A stretch of 64,000 nucleotides of DNA from Luidia sarsii (GCA_949987565.1 OX465110.1:16470394-16534393); one strand, 5' to 3'. Shown: positions 11,101 through 23,275, numbered from the stretch's first letter. Program-made: numbers and translations. Notes: generated by a model from the sequence alone, not told the origin.

Positions 11101-13316
11101 AAAAAAGTGGTTTCAATTTTGAACCCTTACATGATGGCTAAGGGAGCCTGCAATCTTCTGGGTTTGGCCTTGAATAAAAACCAGACTTTTGAGAACTTCA
11201 ATTTCGTTTCAGGGAAATGAGCTTGTTTTTTCCTTCCACAGGTCCTTCCATAGCAGATTTTACTTTATAGACAAAACCTTGATGAGACATCTACCGCACT
11301 CACTTTGGTGAGACACCGCATCTAACTCGGCACTCCACATTGGTCTCGTCCCCAAGCCAAGAACCGTGAGGGAAATCCTCTGGAAATAAGAAGTTACAAA
11401 TGGTCTGAATTCAAACGAAACATAAACACAAATCTGTCTTCGTTCTGATCTATCATTCTCACGATTCTTTCACTTATTACTTTCTTTAGCCTTCACCTTG
11501 AGTGGCCTTTTGGGGCCTTGTGTTGGGCGACATTCATAAAAAAAAAAAAAAAAAAAAACCAAGACACCACGAAACAAGAGTCCTGAGTCGACCTAAGGGA
11601 AATCTTGGGAAAACCAAGTATTGATAGATATTATTGTGCTTGTTAGAGGCTTTGGTAAACCCAGACATCATTAATGATGGAAGGGAAGGCCCTTACCTTC
11701 AGTGTTCAGGGTTATAAGTGTGACATTACGTCCCATGCTCCGTGACACTGGGGATGACACGGGTGATGTAGGCTCCTGTGGTATTTCTGGGAGGAACAAA
11801 AATGGCATTTCATGGATTTTGAGCATTTCACTGTCAGTATGTAATGATGTCCTTTTCCTGGGAGAGGGGGGGGGTGTTGATAATAATGATTTGTATTCTT
11901 TTACCTTGATGTTGTTACCACAAACTAACTTACCTTCCTGAGGAAGTCCAATGACAACAGTGTTTGGGATATTGGCACCATTTGGTTCCGCTCTGGGAAA
12001 AAAAATGCGGGTTTATTATTAGCATGATGTCAATACTACGGTATCTATGGGATATTGTGGACGTACTACCTTCATGTTCTATGGCTCACAAATTGGATGG
12101 GGAATGAGTCTGAAGGACTGTAGGATGTGCATGTGGATTGTGGACTCAGGAATAATCCTTAACACTTTCACTTTGCACATGCTGAAGTGCTTTTGTGTTT
12201 GGTTTTCTAGCATGACGTTTTACTCAAAAGGAGGCAAGTTCGAGAGACAAAGGCATGAGATGGCCCATCAGAGTAGTGAGGCAGGCCATCCCACAGTTTA
12301 ACAATGCAGGCCAATCTCTAGAGCGAGGGCCAAGGTGCTCAACAGTCTAGACTCTTGAAACCAGTGTGTTCCGTGAGATGGAGATAGACGGTGTTCATCA
12401 CTCACACGGACAGTGGTGGTGGCTTCTCCACTTTTTTGTTCCTGGCTAGACTCCGGCCGACGGTCATGGTCAGGCTGTCAAGCTTGCGGCCCATCTTGCT
12501 GCAGGTGGCCTGCAGATTGGTCAGCTTGCGCTCCATGCTGTCCAGCCGATAGCTGATGGCCTTGTTCAGGCTAAAGAGCAGAGACTGCCAGCATGATCGA
12601 GAGAGCAGAGACAAGAAGATTGTTCACTAGTCTACTGAAAAGACTGTGTCACGGAACTACATACAATTCAAATCTGCCACACCTCCGTGGTCATACTCAT
12701 CGACACATACATTATTCGAATCTGCCACACGACCTCGACCAGTTTGGTGGTCAAGTGGTTAAGACGTCTGCACTAGAAAGCAGAAGTCGCAGGTTCAAAT
12801 CCCACCGAGTCACCGAGCTGCCTGAAATTTTTCATCAGGCATCGGGCAAAGCACTGAGCACTTGCACTGAGCACTGGGCAAACCCTCATTGATTTGATAA
12901 ATTGCTGACCTTAATACTTTCATCAGAGTCATCTGCGTCATCTAATCGCTGTCTCTTCACTGGGGGTGCATCCTCATCAAGGCTTGCTGTGTTGATACAA
13001 AAACAGAGAGTTCACTTCAAGAGACCATCACGATGTCTTTCTTTTTTCAATTCACATTCGCCCCAAAACAAGGCTACAGCGTTCAGTGATATCCTCTGGC
13101 TCTTATCAGAGAGATTCTTTGAGAGTTGAGAGAGATAAATAATTAATGCGAAGTTTGCAACTTGGGCTACAGTTACAGTATTGAAGCTTCTGAGTGATGC
13201 ATGATCTCACCTTCACTGAGAATGGTTGGGACTACTGGCATCTGCTCAACATCCATGTGCAGTATGGCTTCTTCACTTGTCTCTTCACTTTCATTCTTCA
13301 AATCACTGCTTGCCAT
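8115..13316 (-). CDS. BANP: BANP orthologue, BEN-domain CpG-motif binding protein
   Basis: Ten coding exons (minus strand): 13316-13211, 12986-12910, 12584-12406, 11992-11934, 11786-11697, 11379-11304, 11058-10895, 10169-10003, 9132-9004 and 8315-8115. They give 415 residues; human BANP is about 470-520. Family landmarks in order: KRQRLDD (about 47-53), a coiled-coil-like RLDSMERKLTNLQATC segment in exon 3, NVTLITLNTE (about 160-170), FPHGSWLGDE, and the BEN domain with LLDYLFDRETQATSNLSG and KHGKKQLNPLMIYGLRC, then IDSKCRTAFRRKQRG. The C-terminus is Gln/Ile-rich (exons 9-10). BANP binds TCTCGCGAGA in CpG-island promoters and activates them. A 5' splice acceptor at 13325 implies a non-coding first exon upstream, possibly ending near 14202. 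Identity is strong; the exon phases all fit. Confidence 0.95.
9370..9925. repeat. Minisatellite, about 93-bp unit
   Basis: Lies in the BANP intron between exons 9 and 8. The unit contains CTTATGAGCCAATTCACC, CTATCACTCTATGCCCCTC and TATAGCCTCCTACACTACA. Starts of CTTATG boxes at about 9668, 9761 and 9854 give a 93-bp period; earlier units are shorter and more diverged. The array is open in several plus-strand frames, which produces long but meaningless open frames rich in Leu, Pro, Tyr and Ser. Confidence 0.9.
10211..10532. repeat. Minisatellite, 14 copies of a 23-bp unit
   Basis: The array is exactly 322 bases, fourteen head-to-tail copies of a unit containing GACTGACTACCGTAAGTCC. Copies are identical except for a G-to-A change at 10500 in the thirteenth. 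It lies in the BANP intron between exons 8 and 7. Each normal unit carries GTAAGT, the ideal 5' splice-site consensus, on the strand antisense to BANP. There are no spacers, so it is not a CRISPR-type array. Confidence 0.97.
12738..12885 (+). mobile_element. tRNA-derived SINE, family B
   Basis: In a BANP intron. The tRNA-like head has box A (TGGTCAAGTGGTTAAGACG) and box B (AGGTTCAAATCCCACC). It is followed by a tail with CATCAGGCATCGGGCAAAGC and ACTGAGCACTGGGCAAACCC. The same head and tail recur, reversed, at 37.4-37.6 kb. It is too diverged at the acceptor stem to be a working tRNA gene. Confidence 0.65.
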
Positions 13317-13389
13317 TCTGCTTCTAAATCATGAAAGTTACTTGATATCAAATACAAATTAAACAAACAAGACAACCTTATTTTTTATA

Positions 13390-14200
13390 TCAAATAACAC
13401 TGCATATATTTATTTCATAACTGATGCTTCATAAACATACGATTGTGAAGACATCTGTCGATCAATGGTCGATCTGATTCTGATAAGATCACAAGTTGTA
13501 CAGTATAAAAATGATGTAACTTGCAAGTTGGTTGAAATATGACATTACTCATTGACATGAGGCCAGCGGGCCTGATATTTTCAAGTTTGAGCGTAGCATG
13601 CTTAACCTAGTTTTAATATCATTTTATCAATATCACTTTTTTTTACTAGTTAGTACTAGTAGTTTTACTTTATCAATATCACTTAATACTGACTTAGTTA
13701 TCAGTATCTCCTTCCTATCTTAGACTATATCAAGTATCATTCATGCTAATTAATTGCTATGTTTATCATGGTTTATCATTCTAATTTCTATGTACTGTAC
13801 GTGTCTGTAGACAGAAAAAAATCTTTCTTTTCCCCGAGGTATTTAGTACTAAATAATAGTCTAGTCTGTCAATGTCATTTCCCCCCTCCATTTTGAGAGA
13901 CGCAAATGACGGATACATAACAATTTAAACAAAGTACTACCAATGTTCCAATGACAATACTCAATACAGACAATAGTCAATAGTCTTCTTGTTAAAAAAG
14001 TCCGTTCACCTCATCCCATCGTATATATTATTTTGTATAACATAAATAATTTTTATAAATAAACAACTCCGCGCTGAAGCCTGAGATTGTGTGGGTTTCC
14101 ATTTTCGAAAAGCTCTAGAATCAGTGAGCACTCATAAGTCATATCACGTGCAAAACACCAAAGTCAGTAACGACATCTTTTTTCTGCCGTTTCCACTTTA
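13390..14200. other. BANP 5' intron, AT-rich
   Basis: Between the first coding exon of BANP and its probable promoter. It holds short direct repeats such as TTTTATCAATATCACTT, about 55 bases apart near 13.62-13.68 kb, and no coding or RNA gene that I can see. Confidence 0.4.
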
Positions 14201-14202
14201 CC

Positions 14203-14400
14203 TTAGTACAATAGCAGCGGCTCCAACTTGCGCCTTTGGTCGGATGCGAGAAAAAGTTTCTGAAGTTTCCTTCAAGGTTTACGACCAAACTTCGCGGTAT
14301 TCTCGGCGAGATCCCGTGACGGAGCGAAACCCCGGCCAGCACGATAGAAAACGATAATGGCGCACCTTCTCGCGAGAAATGCGAAGAGATCAAAGGGCAG
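14203..14400 (-). promoter_or_regulatory. BANP: Probable BANP promoter and 5' non-coding exon
   Basis: This stretch is locally CpG-rich compared with its flanks (GAAACCCCGG, TTCTCGCGAGAA, TTCTCGGCGAG). Read on the minus strand, a donor-like AAG/GTAAAG occurs at about 14202, which could splice to the acceptor at 13325. The exact transcription start cannot be seen. The placement of the exon is inference from splice signals and composition. Confidence 0.5.
14368..14377. promoter_or_regulatory. TCTCGCGAGA, BANP binding motif
   Basis: A perfect palindromic TCTCGCGAGA lies about 1.05 kb upstream of the BANP start codon, inside the CpG-rich segment taken as its promoter. This 10-mer is the published recognition motif of BANP itself. 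I found no second perfect copy in the window. Its position suggests autoregulation, which is inference. Confidence 0.75.
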
Positions 14401-14530
14401 CATTAGTAATGCTCAAGAAGGTAACGTATGTTGTCGCGACCCTCTGCCGAGTATGAATATTCATCAGGTAACACGTCACTGCAAAAAGATCCGGATACGA
14501 CCGATCCGTATCCGAACCACTCAGTATACG

Positions 14531-15054
14531 GTGTAGCGACACTGTGAAGAGTCGGCGCGCGTCTCAGCAGAGAATAACTGGCTGTAATTGATCGATTGAT
14601 TGATTGATTGATTGATTTAATTTGTTATCCACATAAAAACGTAGACATTTGCCTTCCACTGGAAAAAAAAAACACGTTACAAAATAAAACATGTGATAAA
14701 AACATATTTATACTGTAAGAAATCGATAACACACAGATTACATAATTTATACACATCCAATACAATTATCGAACTAAACCCACAGATACACCAGAAAGTC
14801 ACATAAAAGCATTAACATACGCAGATGCAACGTCTGTGGCAATAGGGTAAAAAAGGCTCAGCCATGATATAATAGTCATCTACCGCTTGGAAGTTGGAGT
14901 ATCTATTGAAAATGTCAATAGCGTTTGGGATGAACGACTGCCTAAACTGGGAGCGAATAGTCTTGAGTATAATTATAAAGTTAAGTTGTAATTGTGTCGC
15001 GACAATGAGAAGAGTCGGCGCGCGTCTCAGCAGAGAATACCTGGCTGCAATGTC
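14531..15054. repeat. 55-bp direct repeats around a diverged insert
   Basis: About 55 bases recur at 14531-14584 and 14998-15054, each with AGAGTCGGCGCGCGTCTCAG and CAGAGAATA. Between them are a (GATT)n run at 14589-14617 and about 380 bases of AT-rich sequence with no open frame. A third partial copy follows near 15058. It could be an insertion between duplicated flanks or a partial segmental duplication. Confidence 0.55.
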
Positions 15055-15250
15055 TACGGTATCACTGTGAAGAGAATAACCGACTGCAAAGGTACATGTA
15101 CATACAACTGTACGTGTGCATAGTAGGCTGCACACTGCTAGTAGTAGTACGTACTAGTAGTAAGTAGTATGGTACAGTGTATTATTCTACACTGTATACT
15201 GTTGTCAGTGGTGCGGATTTGGAGTAGTACGGATGCGGATCGTTGTGCAG

Positions 15251-15258
15251 TGACGTCA
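15251..15258. promoter_or_regulatory. CRE-like TGACGTCA upstream of ZNF341
   Basis: A full palindromic TGACGTCA lies about 610 bases upstream of the ZNF341 start codon, in the 2.5-kb divergent region shared with BANP. This is the ATF/CREB consensus. Function is inferred from sequence alone. Confidence 0.35.
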
Positions 15259-15869
15259 TACCAGATGTATATTCATACTCGGCAGAGGATCGCGACAACA
15301 TACGTTACCGCGCAAGAAATGCCCTTAGGTTTAGTAACGAGGTTGGCGACATTCGATTGCCAGCGGGAGGGGAATTGGTGGATACATGCAGTTACACTAA
15401 AGTTCTCAGAAGATCTTGTCATAAAACACTGTCCAAATTAATCAGTATTTTTAGAGCTGCAGTCAGTTCTGTTTCAGCAAACCATATTTTAAATTTACTT
15501 TAAAATACTTGAGTAGGGGTAGGGGAAATTAGAATCGTAGTGATTTTGCTATTTCATGAAGATCCCGGCTCACAGATCGAAACCCTGAAATCATGTCACT
15601 CAAAATTGTTAAAGTTACATTGAGTTAACTTCAGAGCATAATTGATCATACGTTGTAATTATATTCATCTCACAGAAATGCAGTGATGTTCGTGTAATAT
15701 AGATAATGACGTTTTTCCATTCCCCCCCCCCTGCGGAACTATAACAGCAGCGATTGAAAGAATGCGCGCGTCCCTCTGGGTTGATTGGGGGAGCAGCAGC
15801 TTTGTCGTGCAGCGCAGCTCGCTTGCTATGCGTTAGCATTGCACCGACCGTTGGCGATATTTGGGCAAA

Positions 15870-18800
15870 ATGGCGCAAGCTCTCTTTGATGCGTTGTCGG
15901 GTAAGTTTAACGTCCATTTATCGCACTATTTTGCATCGTTTCGACTTTTTGTTCCCAGAAATAAATCCTCATACTCTCTGTGTTGGTTTTTAGGAGGTCA
16001 GCGTATAGACACGGCTTTTCTGCTTTCATTTCTGAGGATTTCAAATGAAGGTTCCCGATAAAGAATGTCTGAAGTTCCTTATGCCGCCCTGTGTGGTTTT
16101 TTAACGAAAACTAGCATTTTGAAGCACAACTGCCCACTAATTTTCTAAAATTGCCCCTAATTGCACACTTTTATCAGGATATGTTGTCAATTATATGCAG
16201 TCCACGTTGTTGCGGGGTCATCGGGTAGATTCCAGGTGTATTTCGGAGAGAAAAATGAGAGAATTGGCGCCGTATTGCAGGGTGTAAATCTGTGTGAATT
16301 GCTGATGGAAGAGCGGGTCTTACATATCTAGCGGGTGTGTAGCCATATTGGTGGAAAAGCGAAAACATTGCGGTAATAGCCTAAAATGACCTCTGTAGGC
16401 CGCTCAGACGGGCTGTTCTATCCAATGTACCTCCCTAAACCACACAGCTCACGCAAAGTGAAAGCTAAAGTTCTTGATGGAATTCTGTCTGTTGTGTGAT
16501 GTAGTGAGGAGGAAATCCTGACATATGTTTATTTTAAAGTAAACAGAAGTTTAAATAAAAGACAAAACCTAACTGAAGGGACAAGTTAGGCCTACATTGT
16601 ACATGATTTAATATTTTCAAAGGAGGTTTTTGATGAATTGTTGGAACTTAAAATTGAACATTTGAATCTTTTTTTTTAAATTTCTTAAACTGTCAAACAA
16701 TAAGTTACTTGTAAATTACCTTTTTAACTTTTAAATTATTTATTGTTTTGGGCGCTTGTTTTTATACTGCACTGGGTGACTTAGTTTGGGAGATTGGAGT
16801 AAAGACAATGAATGCAAATGAATGATGGGAATTAATATAGCTGCCTAAATCATGATCATTTATGCAAAGTATGTCATTCAAATTTTCAATAATTCTTTTT
16901 CTTTTTGAAAGTCCCACAAAATACAACTTTGACTATTGAGGTTATTCTTTAATAACTCGATCCCCTGTTTTATTTTTTGTTTGATGATAAACAATCTTAA
17001 CTACATATCTAAGAAGATAATACTACTAATAATAGCGCCATGAGATCAATTAATCAATCAATAAGATCAACCGATCAATACTACATGTGTGTACTAGCAC
17101 AGAAAATTAGCTGCTTCCCGAGACAGACAAATTAAGGAATTAAGGAAATTGAAATAAAAATTAAGAATTGTTAAACCCCCTTGACCCTTTTTTCAGCTGT
17201 CTTCCCACAACAGAGTGAATCTGAATGAAGTAGTTGGTTAACTTCATGAGACTGAGATGAGAGGCAAATAGCTATTTTACAATTCTCATTTGCTTGTATC
17301 AATTTTATTTACAACGTAGGTATGGACAACCAGGCAGCTGTCCTAGCAGTCCAGTCACTGGGACTGCTGGAGGGACAGACTGGTGCCATCCAAGACCCCA
17401 ATCCATCAGGTAAAGCACAATGCCACAGGAGAACAAATTTACATCCTTGTCTACTTAAATGTAGTTTGAAATGTCTGACACATTTTTTAAATTTTATGCA
17501 TCATGAGATTTGCGATGGGGAATCTGGCTTGGCTGGACCACAAGAGGGCGCTCTTGATACTGATAGCCTATTTTCAGCTGCCAGATACATTGCTTACTTT
17601 TTACAAATAAAGATGAAGAATGAAGGAAATTGGTTTATTATAGAAGACCGTGGAGAGACCAGGTGACACAGTATGTCATCGACTGATCACACTCAACAGT
17701 AAAGAAATGAAAGAATTTAATTTTTGTAGTAAGGGGAAGGAGATAGTGGAGGAGGGACCAGGACTAGTCAGCCAGTCACACTCACTGCCATAGAACAGAA
17801 ATGGAATATGTTGATGAATTAGTGTACAGGGACACGTGACCTCACTAGGTCGACTGGCCACAATGAGATATGATGGTTTCTTTTGTTCTGAAGGATTCAA
17901 ATGTAAAATGCCAAATTTTGATTCGCAATTTGTATTGAGTCCTTTTAGACAACTCAGCTTTTTTGTTGCTCGCATATGGCTGCAGATTTCCAACAATTAT
18001 GTTTCTTCCTCTCTTCTCCAGCTGCCATTGAGGAGGACGAGTTCAAGTGTGGACGATGCAAGAAGAACTTTTCCTCCTTGACCAACTTCATGAATCACAA
18101 GCGAGAGCAGTGCATGCCGCCGACCATCAACCTCAACGTCACCCGCGCCCAGGCCGGAAACAGCGCCTTCACGGCCACCCTGCAGCCCAACCGGGGGCTG
18201 ACCTTTGGGAACATGGGCAACACCTCCCTGGCCCAAGTCTCGCCGAGCGTGCTGAACGAGGAGGTCCTCATCTCCTCCTTCCACAACGTCGACCAGTTCT
18301 CCAACTCGGTGCTCCAGAGCACCCCCATTCAGAGCCTGGCCGGGTCCTACGTGTCGCCCCAGTCTCAGATCCTGACCACGTCAACCAACAGCCAGCAGAC
18401 GTACAGCCTGTCCATGGGGGGCACCGCCATCAACGCCAACAACAACAGCCTGGCCGGCATCACCCTCCAGACACCGGCGCAAATGAACGCCAACTTGATG
18501 CGGCCCGCCCAGCTCAACACCCAGGCCACCCTCTCGCTATCGGACGCAGGCCTAACTCAGGATCTACTCAACAACACCGCGGCATCCACTCTGCAGGTGA
18601 CGCAGGCACCGCAGCAGACCAACATGGCTGCCAACGTCGCCACTCAGGCAGGACCCCGCCGTCGCAGGTCAGCAGCGGCAGCCGCCGCGGAGACCCCCAA
18701 GAAGCAGCAGCAGCGCAAGAAGTGCAACTACTGCGACAAGACCTTCACCAAGAACTTTGACCTGCAGCAGCACATTAGGAGCCACACGGGAGAGAAGCCT

Positions 18801-21800
18801 TTCCAGTGCATTGTATGTGGTCGGGCATTTGCTCAGAAGTCGAATGTGAAGAAGCATATGCAGACGCACAAGGTTTGGCCCGGGGGCAGGGGAGCCACCC
18901 TCCCTAAGCAGGTAAACTATTCTGTGTTCGATTTCATCAAACTCCCAAGACAGTAAATGGTGTACAGAATCATGCGATGCATCTCACCTTACGATGAGTT
19001 TGAGTAACAATGCACCATAAGGTTTTGTGAAATCCACCCCCAGTTCTCAGTGTAGAGAGCTTCTGCCAAAGGACGTAAATAGAAAACAGTTCACTAAGCA
19101 CTGGCTGTGCCTGCAGCTATGGCTGTTGCATTGGGCAACTTCCAGCCTGCCTGAACTGGAGAATAGGCAGTACTAGGCCTAGGCAGTGCATAGAAACAGC
19201 TTCAGCAACAGTCATAATTTAAAAATGGAATGGTTGCCCATTGATTTGCTAAAACACCTACATACCTGTATGTACATGTAGTTAAATCACCCCTTTGAGG
19301 GTATGTCCTACTTACAGATTACCGGTACTCTCTCTCTCTCTCTCTTGATTCCCTGAAACAGGCAATTTTGTCCCAAAAAGTTTGTCCTAGAGACCTAGAC
19401 CATGGGCAGACTTGATATGCCGTGGCATCATTGACGTGAAACTCTTCTTTTTACAGTTTACTTTGTTTAATGATTCAATCTGTAGAAAATATCTGCTGTT
19501 TAGTGCCATCAGGTCTATGCTGACATTTTCTCTCTTTTTTTAAATCACGTAGCCCATCACCAAGATACCGAATAGTCAGGGTGATGATGGAGACGAGGAT
19601 AAGGAGATGTCCATCATGGATGAAAGTAAGGGCACAGGTTGGATATTCTTGCTGAATTTATTTCAAGAAACTTTAATGGAGTGTACCTAGGTATGATATT
19701 TGTTCAGACTTTTACTGGAATCAGATCTTCAAGATCTTCCTTGGAGAAAAAAAAACACTAGTGTCAAAGGTCCATGCATCTTTCAAATTGCTCCATTTCA
19801 TTCTTCACATTCAGAACAAACATTCATTCCTGCCTATCGCACACCTAAACTTAAGAGCCTTGAATTAAAGCTCCGCTTTTTTTCCCCCTTCTTTTCAGGT
19901 GAGATTGGCAACACCAGAATCACGACAACGGAGGATGGAGAGGAGCTTCTCATAGATAGCTCCTATGTTTGTCAGTACTGCGGCAAGAAGTTCAAGACCT
20001 ACTACCAGCTGAAAACACACATGATCATCCACAAAAGCGAGCAGGTAACTGAGACATGTACAACTGGAGTTGATACAAAAACTGTTGCAAACTGCTTACT
20101 GACTATAATGACCTGCAATACATAAATCTCAAAAGTTAAAGGGCCTGACGTTTCAATCCTAGCCGGACCTTTCTCTTTGCCTTTGAGAAAGGTCCTGCTA
20201 GTATCAAAATATCAGGCCCTCTAACTTTTGAGACATGTACAACTGTTTAGACCCAGTTGGATTGGTGCTTACTGCTATGCATTCTACTGCATGAATCTGT
20301 GGGAAAATTTGATTTTTATGCAGTGCGGCAGGGTTAAATTTTCACTAATGTTTGCAATTATTGCTTATACCTAACCTCATTGCCAAATGAGAAGTACATG
20401 GCAGTGTTGCAATCAATATCAATGATCAATTTACCAAAAACATATGTCTAACAATGAGTTTGCAAGACAATAGTATTAAATTACTTAAATATGCTCCAAA
20501 GAGTATTATTTGATCGTCAGTGTGAGATCTTTCAATATCATATCACTATTTCCTCTTGGTACAAAGTCATCAGATAAAGAGTGGATATGACTGTGATCTT
20601 GGTTCATGTTTCAGGTCTACAAGTGTGTCTTGAAGTCTTGCAATACGACCTTCAAGGACCTGGATTCCTTTCTGGAGCACACCAAGGCTCACGAGAGTGA
20701 GATGTCCTATCGCTGTCACCTCTGCAGCAAGCACTTCCCATCCCTGTATGAGCTGGGCGTCCATCAGTACTCTCACAGTCTCTACCCAAACCAGGGCCCA
20801 AGAACCCACCAGAAGTAAGTCTTTATGTGTGCAGTTTTAGAGTTGAGCATCATTTGATATTCACACATTGAATGATGCTCATTACCGAATATTGCACACA
20901 CAAAAACCAAGGAGACATGTTGTTGAGCACTGTAGTGTTTCGTCACATTGCCTTTGAAGAAGCTATTCAAAATGCTTTCCTGTTGAACAAGCTATTTAGC
21001 ATAGGCATATAAACTTGACAGACTATAAAAAATCCCTCATTAGACCTTTGTACACAAATGTACAGTGTTTTACTATAAATCATGGTTTTACATGAGGGAT
21101 ATTAGGTCAGTAAGAGTAATACTTGTTTTGATGCTTATCATTCCTGCAGGGAGTACCGCTGCCAAAAGTGCATGAATCGGTACTCTACCCCTGAGGCACT
21201 GGAGCACCATTTGGCCACCACCAATCACCACTACAGCTGCCCCCACTGCAAGAAGGTCTTCCCCTGCGAGCGCTACCTCCGTCGCCATCTGCCCACCCAC
21301 AGCGCCCACGGCCAGTTCACCTGCCACATCTGCCAGAAATCCTTCAAGACGGACTACTACCTCAGGTGCCACCTACTGATCCACAGCGGCGACAAGCCTT
21401 TCAAGTGCGATGCGTGCGGGAAGGCGTTCAACCGCCCAGACAAGCTGAAGCGCCACCGTCTGACCCACGACCCCGTCAAGAAGCTCAAGTGCCCGTTCCG
21501 CTCCCTGACGGGTTGCGAGAAGATGTTCAACCGACCTGACAAGCTGAAAGCCCACATCATCTCCCACAGCGGTATCAAGCCGTTCAAGTGTCCGCAGTGC
21601 TTCAAGTGTTTCAGCCGGCGACCGAATCTCGCCGAGCACATGCGCATTCACACAGACGACTACCAGATCCGCTGTAAAGTGTGCAATAAGGGCTTTGCGC
21701 GTGAGAAGTACAAGAAGGCACACAACTGCCCCCGCTGGGCCCAGACACGAGAAGCCATGAAATCCAACACCGAGTGCGACGAGTACACTACCTCAGCCTC

Positions 21801-22413
21801 ACTGGCAAACCAGGAACCGTGCGGTGAACCGACTGATGAGTCCGGTGTGCATCCCGAGGACATATCAACCAGGACAGCACCGGCAGCCTCGAAGATCCCG
21901 GAGAAGAATCCGGCACTGGAGGAGACAGTGCACCCAGTTTTCCTCACCAAAACCAGACGGGTCCGACTGAGACACTCGGGGTTCTCCAAGAAGGTCCACA
22001 TGCTGGAAGATGACTTACCGCGGGCGCCGCCGACAAGCCGGAGAGGAAGAGGCGGCGCACGGGGACGGCCGCGCCGCTCGGCCCCCAAAAAGAAACTCAC
22101 CAATCGCTCCATGGAGGACATCGAGAGAGACTTGGAGGCCATCAGGTCCGGGCTCGAGGAGCAACAGCGGAAGGAGTTGGAGTTGGAGAGGCAGCGGGAG
22201 CAGGAGGAGCAGCCTCCCGTCCTCCCCGACGACAGCGAGATGCTGACAGAGAGTCCGGGCATGATCACCATCATGGTCACTCCCAACCAGGAGGTAGTCA
22301 GCGTTTCCACAACCTCAGGGGACACTGTCAACTTGAAATCATTACAGCAGCGACAACCCTCCATCAACTCAACGGCCATAGCCCTTCTCAACATGGGACA
22401 GATGTCAACATAG
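15870..22413 (+). CDS. ZNF341: ZNF341 orthologue, multi-C2H2 transcription factor
   Basis: Seven coding exons: 15870-15900, 17320-17409, 18022-18911, 19553-19625, 19899-20044, 20615-20814 and 21150-22413. They give 897 residues (human about 850). The N-terminus [11 protein letters not shown] followed by [19 protein letters not shown] matches the human start closely. Then come a lone finger [10 protein letters not shown] (about 48-70), a Gln/Asn/Thr-rich segment, two fingers with the near-invariant [20 protein letters not shown] and [17 protein letters not shown] in exon 3, one finger in exon 5, two in exon 6, and a block of about seven in exon 7. The tail has an AT-hook-like [14 protein letters not shown] and a charged helix. 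In mammals ZNF341 activates STAT3 and STAT1 transcription. All splice phases fit. It is divergently oriented to BANP. Confidence 0.96.
15901..17319 (+). other. ZNF341 intron 1, no features seen
   Basis: A 1.4-kb AT-rich intron following the short first coding exon. No repeat family of the window is recognisable in it, which is unusual compared with the introns of TANGO6. It may hold regulatory sequence, but I see no specific site worth naming. Confidence 0.5.
18968..19045. mobile_element. Partial MITE (TTTGTGAAATCCACCCC family)
   Basis: In ZNF341 intron 3. It shares TTACGATGAG and TTTTGTGAAATCCACCCCC with the longer copies at 37985-38150 and 49068-49240. Only one end is preserved. Confidence 0.5.
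20083..20236. repeat. Foldback element (AGGTCCTGCTAGGATCGAAA family)
   Basis: In ZNF341 intron 5. Two arms of about 45 bases face each other: AGGGCCTGACGTTTCAATCC on the left and its near-complement, including GAAAGGTCCTGCTAGTATC, on the right. It is preceded by the family flank TGCAAACTGCTTACTGACTA. This is one of at least thirteen copies or fragments in the window. Confidence 0.85.
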
Positions 22414-23094
22414 ACAAACAAACAATCTCCAAACTTCAGTTATTGATGCTCGGTGCATAATTCCACGCATTGGAATCTATGAAATTCCATTAATTATGTA
22501 TTCAAAAGAAATTCATAAATAGAATTTTAAGACCCGTTACTCATCTTTATTTGAATCAAAGATCGGCCTGTGCTCTGCAAATTGTAAGTTGATACTCCAG
22601 AAAAGATCATTGTGTAAAGGGTAAAGATATCCCACAAGGTTTGAAATATCAAAATTGTGATTAATTTGGAGAGTTGATATTCATGCCAGACTCCCTGTAA
22701 TAAGGATATCAACAATGTAACCTTTCTATTGTGGTGCAACAAAGCCATTTATTCAGTATAAATGCATATTTAATCAAATAACCAACTTTGGGTTCTCATC
22801 AAAGATCAAAGTAAAACCGAACTAGTAAGTTCTTTCTTGTTTTCAAGAATGATAAACATATATTTGAAATAGTCACTTTCTCTTCATTTGCTCTTTACAA
22901 ATTGGAGTGTTTCACTTTCAACAGTAAAAGGTTGATTATTTCAAACTTGGGAAAATTGTCTGTTTATTGATGGTTTGTCCATTTCGTCAGATCAGGAATA
23001 CACTGATATAAGGTGTAAAGTGTAATTAATCTTATTATGCCTGAAGATCACCCCCTTTCTATCGATATTAAAAAATGAGAAATATGAAAAAATG
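22414..23094 (+). other. ZNF341 3' flank
   Basis: AT-rich sequence after the ZNF341 stop codon, probably its 3' UTR. An ATTAAA lies at 23067-23072 and could be a polyadenylation signal, but it abuts a foldback element and is weak evidence. Confidence 0.4.
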
Positions 23095-23275
23095 TAGCAA
23101 ACTGTTTACTGACTAAAATGACCAAAAGCCTTTGGAATGCCTTTGAGAAAGGTCCTGCTAGCATCAAAATGTCGGGCGCTCCAAATTTTCCATATTGAAA
23201 TATGGTAAAACTAAAAGATCTAAAATTTAGTGGGCCTGACGTTTCGATCCTAGCAGGACCTTTCTCAAAGGCAGA
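23095..23275. repeat. Foldback element copy
   Basis: Begins with the flank GCAAACTGTTTACTGACTAA. It contains GAGAAAGGTCCTGCTAGCATC and, facing it, GGGCCTGACGTTTCGATCC and AGGACCTTTCTCAAAGGC. It lies about 300 bases upstream of the proposed TANGO6 first exon. Confidence 0.8.

Noticed and set aside
18047..18760. 237-residue alternative plus-strand frame
   Set aside because: Off-frame reading of ZNF341 exon 3 with skewed His/Gln/Pro composition.
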